Shown here in pieces: positions 1-6,223 of a DNA stretch of 7,725 nucleotides. Where the stretch lies: contig WRLW01000067.1 of NCBI GenBank assembly GCA_009777435.1, positions 1-7,725 of the forward strand. Reading direction: 5' to 3'. Source of the DNA: Oscillospiraceae bacterium (lineage in GTDB: Bacteria > Bacillota > Clostridia > Oscillospirales > UBA929). How positions within the stretch are numbered: position 1 is the stretch's first letter; each line of letters opens with the position of its first letter. Position numbers and translations under genes: made by a program. Below the pieces are notes generated by a model. That model searched no databases and had not been told where the DNA came from. It saw nothing but the letters and a program-made list of their open reading frames with translations.

Positions 1-54
1 CAGGTTTACATATTCATTTACAGTATTTATACCGAAATCGCTCTCCGTTATTAG
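1..54 (+). CDS. possible C-terminal end of an upstream gene (partial)
   Basis: Frame 1 is open from the first base and would encode about 17 residues, QVYIFIYSIYTEIALRY, ending in TAG at 52-54. The peptide is rich in aromatic and branched residues, as the tail of a membrane protein might be, and its stop overlaps the ribosome binding site of the next gene, a usual operon arrangement. The support is weak: the region is AT-rich and the other two forward frames are also free of stops up to the next gene, so an open frame is not diagnostic. Clusters of this type often carry a small Yip1-like membrane protein next to the DUF5696 gene, which would fit, but 17 residues cannot prove it. The alternative is plain intergenic DNA. 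Confidence 0.3.
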   Translation, partial: QVYIFIYSIYTEIALRY

Positions 55-64
55 GAGGTTCAGT

Positions 65-2635
65 ATGAAGCTTGGAACAAAGCTGTTCTTATCCCTGCTC
101 GGCGCCGCGCTAATTATAACGCTGGCGTATCAGGGCTATCTGCTGTTCCATTTCCGTCTGCACAGCGACTACAAAGCCCTGCTGACGGCCGGCGGCGAGT
201 TCGAGGCCGGCACGCCCTTTGCGGGCGTCCCCGACGCCGGCGCGCCCGGCGGCATGGTTTTAGCCGCGCAAAACGGCATACTTAAACTATACGTCAACCC
301 GCTTACGGCGGAGGCGGCGGTGTATGACGCGCGCACCGGCGTCATGACATACACCAACCCGCCCGGCGCCGAAAACGACCCTGTGGCCGGCGACGTAAAT
401 AAATCCATACTCAAATCACAGCTGCTGGTCGAATTCTATAACTCAAACCGTATGCCCGGCAGATACAACTCATATGACTACTCCGTTTCGCTGGGGCAAT
501 TCAGCCTTGAATCGCTGAGCGGCGGTTTCCGGTGTGTATACACGCTGGGCGACATATCCGCTCCGACGGGTATAGTGCCGGTCTATATAACACCCGAAAG
601 GCTTGAGGTTTTCACGGAAAAAATGAGCGACGGCGGCAGATATGTCCTCGCGCGGTATGTTGAGTCGTCCAACGCCCGCGGCTTTTTGGAGCTTATGGAG
701 ACGGCGCGCACCGGGCCGGCCACGCTGCGCAGGATGAACACGCTTTTTGAGGAGGCCGGCTATACGGACGAGGATTACAGCGCCGATATGGCCGAGTCGA
801 ACGTCGAAGGCGCGGCGCCTATCAGCTTTACGGTGCCGCTTGAGTATATCCTTGACGGCGACAGCCTTGTGGTGCGTTTGCAGTCAAGCCGCATAGTCGA
901 AAGGGGCGGCGGCAGAATCGACCGCATACAGCTTCTGCGCTCGTTCGGGGCAGGCGGCGCGGACGAGGAGGGTTATCTTGTAGTCCCTAACGGCTCCGGC
1001 TCCATAATACGCTTTAACAACGGAAAAACTTACGCGGAGGACTACACGCAGTTTGTCTATGATTTGGATCCTCTGCTCTCCGAATACACAAAGCTGGGTA
1101 ACAGCGAAATGGCGCGGCTGCCGTATTTCGGCATACAGCGCGAGGGGCAGGGTATGCTTGCCGAAATACAGACCGGCGACACCGCGGCTCTGCTGACCGC
1201 CAGCATTTCGGGGAAGCTCAACTCTTATAACTATGTATTCCCCACTTTCGTGCTGCGCGGCACCAACACGCTCTCCATGTTCGGCTCCACCGGCAACGAG
1301 GCCGACATCCCTATCGTCGAGTCCGGCATCGCCGATATTGACATAACCGTGCGGTACAGCTTCCTGACAAACGAATATGACGGCTATTCGGGTATGGCGC
1401 GTTACGCGCGCGAACGGCTCATAGAGCGCGGCGTGCTGACGCCCAAAAAAGAGGCCGGCGACATACCGTTTTACATGGATCTTATCGGGAGCGCCGGCGG
1501 GCAGCGCTTCTTCCTGTCGGTATCGTATCTCGGACAGTATACCATGACCACCTACGAGCAGGCGGCGCGTATCGCGGACACACTGGCGGCGGCCGGTATA
1601 TCCAATCAGGTTATAAATTATCAGGGCTGGTTCAACCGCGGCTATTATCACGACGTGCCCGACAAAATCAAGCCCTTGCGCCGGCTTGGAAGCAAGCGTG
1701 AGCTGGAGGAGCTGGCTTCGGAGGTCGAGGCCCGGGGCGGCAGGCTGTATGCCGATGTCGCGTTCCAGCGCGTCACGTTTCTGTCTAAGCGTTTTATCTA
1801 TTCGCTGGAGACGTCGCGCTATTACGGGGGCGGCTTCGTGGCCGCTTTCGGGCAGGTGGATCCGACCACATTGCGCAACACGGCGGCACTGGGATATATC
1901 GAGACCCTTTACGATCTGCTGTCTCCCAAGTTCCTTGGCCGCTATACCGATAAATTCATCAAGGCGTTTGACGGCTACGACGTGACCGGTATTTCGCTGC
2001 GCGACCTTGGCAGCGACCTCCATTCCGACCGCAAGCGCACCGAGGTCATACAGCGCGAGGACGCAAAGACCATCGTGCTGGACAGCATAGGCAAGCTCGC
2101 CGGAACCGGAAACCGGCTCATGTTCTCCGGCGGCAACGCTTATGTGTTCGGTTACAGCGACGATTTGATAAACGTGCCGATATCCCACAACGCGATATAC
2201 ATAGCCGACGATGAGATACCGTTTTACCAGATGCTCATAAACGGCTGTATTGATTACGCGGGGCCTGCCATCAATCTCAGCGACGCTTATGACGAAAACG
2301 AGCTGACGCTGAGGCTGGTCGAATTCGGCGCCGCGCCGCACTTCACCTTCACTGCCGAAAGCTCAAGCGACCTGAAGTATACCGGCCTGAACCGGCTCTA
2401 CGGCGCGACCTTCGACAATTGGAGCCAAACCGCCGTTGGCATCTACAGTAAAGTCAACGGCGCGCTGTCCGCCGTGTCCGGCAGTTCCATAACAAACCAC
2501 GAGATACTGGAAAACGGCCTGCGGCGCGTGAGCTACGACAACGGCACAGTCATCCTGATTAACCGCACCGGCGGCGGCATCGAGACTGACGGCGGGTTTG
2601 TCGGCGCCAAAAGCTTCTTAGTCTTGAACGGTTAA
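65..2635 (+). CDS. DUF5696 domain-containing membrane-anchored protein, glycoside-hydrolase-like
   Basis: An 856-residue protein. One N-terminal membrane segment (about residues 7-29) has no signal-peptidase or lipobox site that I can see, so it is probably an anchor with the rest outside the cell. Residues 70-270 look beta-rich and include LYVNP at 75-79, which resembles the N-terminal sandwich of DUF5696 proteins. About 465-740 alternate strands and helices like a TIM barrel, with NYQGWFNRGYYHDVP from 518, YADVAFQ from 562, GISLRDLGSDLHSD from 642, FSGGNAYVFGYSDD from 687 and a hydrophobic segment ending DYAGP near 730-734. The C-terminal 80 residues (RRVSYDNGTVILINRTGG) resemble a beta cap. 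Length and these blocks match the DUF5696 family, which commonly sits beside carbohydrate ABC permeases. No member known to me has a proven activity; hydrolysis of a glycan is inferred from fold-like features and context. Candidate acidic residues are D564, D647, D651 and D655. The start is set by AGGAGG at 53-58, six bases before ATG. The downstream permease begins 16 bases after the stop. Confidence 0.82.
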   Translation: MKLGTKLFLSLLGAALIITLAYQGYLLFHFRLHSDYKALLTAGGEFEAGTPFAGVPDAGAPGGMVLAAQNGILKLYVNPLTAEAAVYDARTGVMTYTNPPGAENDPVAGDVNKSILKSQLLVEFYNSNRMPGRYNSYDYSVSLGQFSLESLSGGFRCVYTLGDISAPTGIVPVYITPERLEVFTEKMSDGGRYVLARYVESSNARGFLELMETARTGPATLRRMNTLFEEAGYTDEDYSADMAESNVEGAAPISFTVPLEYILDGDSLVVRLQSSRIVERGGGRIDRIQLLRSFGAGGADEEGYLVVPNGSGSIIRFNNGKTYAEDYTQFVYDLDPLLSEYTKLGNSEMARLPYFGIQREGQGMLAEIQTGDTAALLTASISGKLNSYNYVFPTFVLRGTNTLSMFGSTGNEADIPIVESGIADIDITVRYSFLTNEYDGYSGMARYARERLIERGVLTPKKEAGDIPFYMDLIGSAGGQRFFLSVSYLGQYTMTTYEQAARIADTLAAAGISNQVINYQGWFNRGYYHDVPDKIKPLRRLGSKRELEELASEVEARGGRLYADVAFQRVTFLSKRFIYSLETSRYYGGGFVAAFGQVDPTTLRNTAALGYIETLYDLLSPKFLGRYTDKFIKAFDGYDVTGISLRDLGSDLHSDRKRTEVIQREDAKTIVLDSIGKLAGTGNRLMFSGGNAYVFGYSDDLINVPISHNAIYIADDEIPFYQMLINGCIDYAGPAINLSDAYDENELTLRLVEFGAAPHFTFTAESSSDLKYTGLNRLYGATFDNWSQTAVGIYSKVNGALSAVSGSSITNHEILENGLRRVSYDNGTVILINRTGGGIETDGGFVGAKSFLVLNG

Positions 2636-2651
2636 AGGAGGGGGATTTATA

Positions 2652-3569
2652 ATGGGCAAACTTTCGCTGTCACGGAAAAAATCCATTACGGGCCTGCTGT
2701 TCATCTCGCCCTTCCTTTTGGGCTTCGCGGTGTTCTACCTTCGCAGCCTGATTATGACCATACAGTTCACTTTTTCTGATATAGCCCTCGGAGAGGGCGG
2801 CGCGGCCGGGTATAACCTTTACTTCGCCGGTCTGAGAAACTATATCTTCGCCCTGTCCGAGCATGGTTCCTTTAAGCAGGATCTGACCGTTTCGCTGATA
2901 AATATGGTTATAGACGTTCCGCTGATAATCTTTTTCAGCCTGTTCATGGCCCTGCTGCTCAACCAAAAATTCCGCGGGCGCACAATGTCCAGGGCCATAT
3001 TCTTCCTGCCGGTCATACTTAATTCCGAGGCCATCGACACGGCCATTTCCATGGCGCGCGCCATGATGATGGGCGGCATGAGCCCGGTGTCCTCCGATAT
3101 ACTTGAATCGGCCGGCAACGCCTCGGTCAATATCGCTTATTATATATTCATGCTGCGCGATTTTGGGCTTCCCATATTCCTGCTTGATTATGTGGTGGAA
3201 GCCGTTTCCCGTATAAATCTGGTCATCACGGCCTCGGGAGTGCAGTTGATAATTTTTATCGCGGCGCTGCAGTCTATACAGCCGTCTCTGTATGAGGTGG
3301 CCCGCATCGAGGGCGCGACGCCATATGAAACCTTCTGGAAGGTCACGTTCCCTATGGTCTCGCCGCTGATTGTCACCAACATAGTATACACCGTCGTCGA
3401 TTCGTTCATGACAAGCCCGGTGGTCGAGCTGTCTTACCAGACCATATTCGGGCCAAATAAGGATTTCGCGCTCGGCTCCGTTTTCAGCCTTATAAGTATG
3501 CTGCTGGTGTGTATACTGCTTCTGGCGGTCTGCACGGTCATATCAAAGCGAACGTTTTATGATAACTGA
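2652..3569 (+). CDS. carbohydrate ABC transporter permease (MalF/LplB-type, CUT1)
   Basis: A 305-residue inner-membrane subunit that forms the translocation channel with the next gene product. By eye there are six membrane segments near residues 12-34, 82-103, 114-132, 185-207, 236-255 and 277-298. The cytoplasmic EAA loop that docks the ATPase is clear: EVARIEGATPYETFWKVTFP at 215-234, fitting EAA---G---------I-LP with E215, G221 and P234 in place. The first position pair reads EV-A rather than EAA, a common variation. Between segments 3 and 4 lies a stretch of about 50 residues (133-185) containing a Met-rich part and a second hydrophobic patch, longer than in the compact MalF-like permeases of this size class. 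The start ATG is preceded by an AGGAGGGGG tract at 2636-2644. The gene follows the DUF5696 gene by 16 bases, so the two are probably co-transcribed. The substrate is unknown; oligosaccharide import is inferred from family and context. Confidence 0.93.
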   Translation: MGKLSLSRKKSITGLLFISPFLLGFAVFYLRSLIMTIQFTFSDIALGEGGAAGYNLYFAGLRNYIFALSEHGSFKQDLTVSLINMVIDVPLIIFFSLFMALLLNQKFRGRTMSRAIFFLPVILNSEAIDTAISMARAMMMGGMSPVSSDILESAGNASVNIAYYIFMLRDFGLPIFLLDYVVEAVSRINLVITASGVQLIIFIAALQSIQPSLYEVARIEGATPYETFWKVTFPMVSPLIVTNIVYTVVDSFMTSPVVELSYQTIFGPNKDFALGSVFSLISMLLVCILLLAVCTVISKRTFYDN

Positions 3570-3611
3570 TTTTCGCGCCGCGCGCAGAACAAAATCAAGG
3601 GGGATACGCCC

Positions 3612-4610
3612 ATGAATACCGCGCCCCTGAAAATTAAAGAGAAGCTGGCGGCCGCGCGCTCCAACACGCGGCTTATCAACGAAGGCCAGCGTGTTATACG
3701 GCAGGGCAAGGGCCTTTTGTTCGCCATTTTCCGCACGGCCGTCATAGCCGGTATCTCATATGTCATACTGGGGCCGCTGATCGGCATAGTCGTCAACTCG
3801 TTTTTCTCAAACGCCGACAAATACTCCCCCATGGTCTACCTGATACCGCAGGCTCCCACGCTTGAACGCTACAAGCTGGCGATACTGCGCATGGACTACT
3901 GGAACACGCTTCGCAACATGCTGCTCTACGTCACATCGCTGACCGTTCTTCAGCTTGCGGTTTGTTCTATGGTGGGATACGGCTTCGCGCGGTATAAGTT
4001 CCCGCTTAAAAAGCTGTTTTTCGCCTGTGTGATAATTATGATCGTCATACCCTCACACACGGTCATGCTGCCCATTTACATGACCTTCCAGAGCTTCAAC
4101 CCTTTGGGAGTGATAGGTCTGTTCAATAGTGGCCGGGGCATAAATCTGCTGGCCTCCCCGCTGCCCATGTACATTATGACCGTGCTTGGCTGCGGCTTGC
4201 GTTCGGGGCTGTACATATACATTTTCAACCAGTTCTTCCGAGGGCTGCCCAAAGAGATAGAGGAGGCCGCAGAGATTGACGGCGCGGGCACCCTCTATAC
4301 ATACTTTTTTATCATGATACCAAACTCAATGCCGTCTATCATCACAGTTACCATCTTCTCGCTCGTCTGGCAGTATAACGACACCTTCTTCTCAAAGCTG
4401 TTTATCATCAGCCAAAACGTTGTGCTGAGCAAGCAGATAGTTTCGCTCCAGGCAAACATCCTGAATATTGACCGCATACTTGATCCGTCAATATCCGCCT
4501 TGTACCTCTACGCGGGTATTGTGCTGGTCATAGTTCCTTTAGTCGTGCTGTATGTCGTGCTTCAAAGACGGTTTATAGAGGGGGTGGAGCGCAGCGGAAT
4601 TGTAGGATAG
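3612..4610 (+). CDS. carbohydrate ABC transporter permease (MalG/YtcP-type, CUT1)
   Basis: A 332-residue partner permease. Roughly the first 33 residues are basic and hydrophilic, a cytoplasmic extension ahead of six membrane segments near 35-62, 104-124, 135-155, 178-200, 236-256 and 298-320. The EAA loop is textbook: EAAEIDGA at 218-225, followed by a conserved Pro in FIMIPNSMP. The tail QRRFIEGVERSGIVG matches the usual C-terminus of YtcP/MalG-like permeases (a variant of the Q-x-F-x-x-G-x-x-x-G-x-x-K/G pattern). The ATG is preceded by AAGGGGGA at 3597-3604 with seven bases of spacing. The gap from the previous permease is 42 bases, GC-rich, without a terminator. With that gene it forms the heterodimeric channel; no ATPase gene lies in the window, as is usual for importers of this class in Bacillota that share an MsmX-like ATPase. 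Confidence 0.94.
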   Translation: MNTAPLKIKEKLAAARSNTRLINEGQRVIRQGKGLLFAIFRTAVIAGISYVILGPLIGIVVNSFFSNADKYSPMVYLIPQAPTLERYKLAILRMDYWNTLRNMLLYVTSLTVLQLAVCSMVGYGFARYKFPLKKLFFACVIIMIVIPSHTVMLPIYMTFQSFNPLGVIGLFNSGRGINLLASPLPMYIMTVLGCGLRSGLYIYIFNQFFRGLPKEIEEAAEIDGAGTLYTYFFIMIPNSMPSIITVTIFSLVWQYNDTFFSKLFIISQNVVLSKQIVSLQANILNIDRILDPSISALYLYAGIVLVIVPLVVLYVVLQRRFIEGVERSGIVG

Positions 4611-4635
4611 GCCCAACGCCCAAATAAAATAGAAG

Positions 4636-4652
4636 AGAGGGATAGATTGATG
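4636..4652 (+). promoter_or_regulatory. ribosome binding site deciding the start of the repeat lipoprotein
   Basis: The purine tract AGAGGGA at 4636-4642 lies seven bases before ATG at 4650 but only four before an in-frame TTG at 4647. Spacing and codon preference favour ATG, giving 508 residues rather than 509. The two options differ by one residue and do not affect the signal peptide. Confidence 0.6.
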
Positions 4653-6176
4653 AGCATCAAGAGAATTGGCGTACTGCTGCTTTGCGCGCTGTTGGTCGCG
4701 GGACTGCTGTCGGCGTGTGATAAAGATGAAAGTCCGCCGACGGCCACGCCCACGCCTCCGTCCACACCGTCCACTCCGGCCGGTACGACGGAGCCGCCTC
4801 CCGAGCCGGCGCAAGAATTTGTCGGCATAGACTTCTCCAACGGGAACATTGATTTCCTCGCGCTGTATGCCAAGCCCGCGGACGCGTCCCCCGACACCAC
4901 GCTTGAGCTGGCGGACTATAACGGCGGCAAGGCCGCTAAAATCACGCCCGCCGGCAAATCAGTACCGTATGTGGTCATCGACGCCTCCAGCCTGCTTGGC
5001 GCGCGCGTGACCGACCTGTACACGCTGGAGGTAACCGTCGCCGTTGAAAACCCCGACGGTGAATTCCAAGCCGTTTCAGGCGAAATAATTGCTTACAGCG
5101 GCGCCGACCGCACTGATACCAAGGGCGCGTGGTCGGTATATCTCGACTACAAAAACCCCAATATCGCGCGCATGACGCTTGATACGCCTGAAAAACGCTT
5201 TATACCCGACGCTTATAACTTCTTCATCATCAACCGCAAGGTTGACAACGCGATTACCGCCGAGCAGACGCCCGGCGACCTCTATATAACGCATATAGGC
5301 TTTCTTGACGAATCGGGGAAATACATACCCGTTGACGATAACGCGGTATTTGACGAGCCGCCGGGATTCACCGAAATGGGCATGATCGTACCTGTCAAGT
5401 TAGGCGAAATGAACTGCGTCAACAGCGCCACCCAAATGGGCTGGCTGACTGACGGCGTTGATGGCATAGCGTCTCCGCATACCGCCGAGACGTTCGCGGC
5501 CGCCGTATCTCTTACCCTTGAGTTTGCCGAGCCTCCGACCGGCGGTATGCAGCTCATATGGCTGGGCGACGGCGACGGCTGGACATGGAATCAGGCGGAG
5601 GGCATTATACCCGACGGCGGCATGGACGGGACTACGCTTACTATTGATCTGCCGTCTACGCTGATAAACTACGACGCGTTCACCATCAGTACGAATATCA
5701 AGCTGCTGCTTGGTTATTACAGCGACAATATCGAAGATCTGGGCATAGTTGACGCTTACCTCAATGTCTATAAGCCGGTCGAGCTTGCAATAGTCAAGCT
5801 GGGTGAAATGAACAATGTGAACAGCGACACCCAGATGGGCTGGCTGACCGACGGCGTTGATAACAAAGAATCTCCGTATACCGCCGGGATGTTCGCGAAC
5901 GCCGTTTCGCTTATCCTTGAGTTCGCCGAGCCTCCGACCGGCGGTATGCAGGTCATCTGGCAGGGCGACGGCGACGGCTGGAGCTGGAACCAAACGGACG
6001 GCGTTATACCTGACGACGGCATGGACGGGACTACGATTACCATTGATTTGCCGTCTACGCTGGAAAACTACGACGCGTTCGCTAAAAGCACGCAGATTAA
6101 GTTCTTCCTGGGCTATTACGACGACAACATAGCCGACTTGGGTATAGTTAGCGCTTACCTCAAGACGTATGATTAA
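4650..6176 (+). CDS. lipoprotein with beta-rich domain and two tandem 126-residue repeats, putative glycan-binding
   Basis: A 508-residue surface lipoprotein. The signal peptide has a basic start (KR at 4-5), a hydrophobic core and the lipobox LSAC ending at C23, the predicted lipidation site. A Thr/Pro-rich linker follows (about 28-56), which would hold the folded part away from the membrane. Residues 57-240 form a beta-rich domain (IDASSLLGARVTDLYTLEVT and neighbouring segments) that resembles a carbohydrate-binding jelly roll. Two tandem copies follow at 249-374 and 382-507, about 77% identical, each with TQMGWLTDGVD, PPTGGMQ, GDGDGW-WNQ, DGTT-TIDLPSTL-NYDAF and LGYY-DNI--LGIV-AYL. I do not recognise the repeat as a named family. 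Exposed Trp/Tyr and the Asp/Gly-rich GDGDGW suggest sugar stacking or metal binding, but this is inference. No catalytic domain is visible. The gene lies 39 bases after the permease and 47 before the binding protein, so an accessory capture role for the importer is likely. It could also be a wall-structure or adhesion protein. Confidence 0.85.
   Translation: MSIKRIGVLLLCALLVAGLLSACDKDESPPTATPTPPSTPSTPAGTTEPPPEPAQEFVGIDFSNGNIDFLALYAKPADASPDTTLELADYNGGKAAKITPAGKSVPYVVIDASSLLGARVTDLYTLEVTVAVENPDGEFQAVSGEIIAYSGADRTDTKGAWSVYLDYKNPNIARMTLDTPEKRFIPDAYNFFIINRKVDNAITAEQTPGDLYITHIGFLDESGKYIPVDDNAVFDEPPGFTEMGMIVPVKLGEMNCVNSATQMGWLTDGVDGIASPHTAETFAAAVSLTLEFAEPPTGGMQLIWLGDGDGWTWNQAEGIIPDGGMDGTTLTIDLPSTLINYDAFTISTNIKLLLGYYSDNIEDLGIVDAYLNVYKPVELAIVKLGEMNNVNSDTQMGWLTDGVDNKESPYTAGMFANAVSLILEFAEPPTGGMQVIWQGDGDGWSWNQTDGVIPDDGMDGTTITIDLPSTLENYDAFAKSTQIKFFLGYYDDNIADLGIVSAYLKTYD
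5394..5771 (+). repeat. first copy of the 126-residue tandem module
   Basis: It encodes residues 249-374 of the lipoprotein, from VKLGEMNCVNS to AYLNVY. Aligned without gaps to the second copy, 97 of 126 residues match by hand count. The period to the next copy is 399 bases (133 residues), with a seven-residue spacer (KPVELAI) between them. A 27-base block at 5526-5552 is identical to 5925-5951 in the second copy, so similarity persists at DNA level. Confidence 0.93.
5793..6170 (+). repeat. second copy of the 126-residue tandem module
   Basis: It encodes residues 382-507, from VKLGEMNNVNS to AYLKTY, and ends one residue before the stop codon. No gaps are needed to align it to the first copy. 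Differences cluster in short surface-like patches (for example GIA versus NKE after GVD, and the pair LL versus FF before LGYY), while the WLTDGVD, PPTGGMQ and GDGDGW blocks are unchanged. Confidence 0.93.
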
Positions 6177-6223
6177 CAGTAGCGTCGGCAAGGCCGGATA
6201 TTAACGAAAGGAGCGATTTTAGA

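Noticed and set aside
5..33. Sigma-A-like promoter with TTTACA and TATACC
   Set aside because: The -10 element matches only four of six bases and lacks the important final T, and the region may be coding, so it is reported only as a low-interest observation.
884..2341. A 485-codon open frame on the minus strand inside the DUF5696 gene
   Set aside because: Its translation has no recognisable motif, and the sense frame has convincing domain blocks and a strong ribosome binding site. Long antisense frames are common in GC-biased coding sequence.
3570..3596. A GC-rich alternating CG stretch between the two permease genes
   Set aside because: It could form short self-complementary pairs but has no T tract and lies within an evident operon, so it is not called as a terminator.
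4647..4649. TTG as the start codon of the repeat lipoprotein
   Set aside because: The adjacent ATG at 4650 has better spacing from the purine tract and is the more common start codon.
5400..6191. A 263-codon minus-strand open frame across the repeats
   Set aside because: It is a mirror of the sense repeats, including a repeated antisense pattern with the same period, and lacks a plausible start context.
6186..6196. A small hairpin (CGGC, loop AAG, GCCG) before the binding-protein gene
   Set aside because: A four-base-pair stem without a following T run is too weak for a terminator; an mRNA-stabilising role is possible but unsupported.
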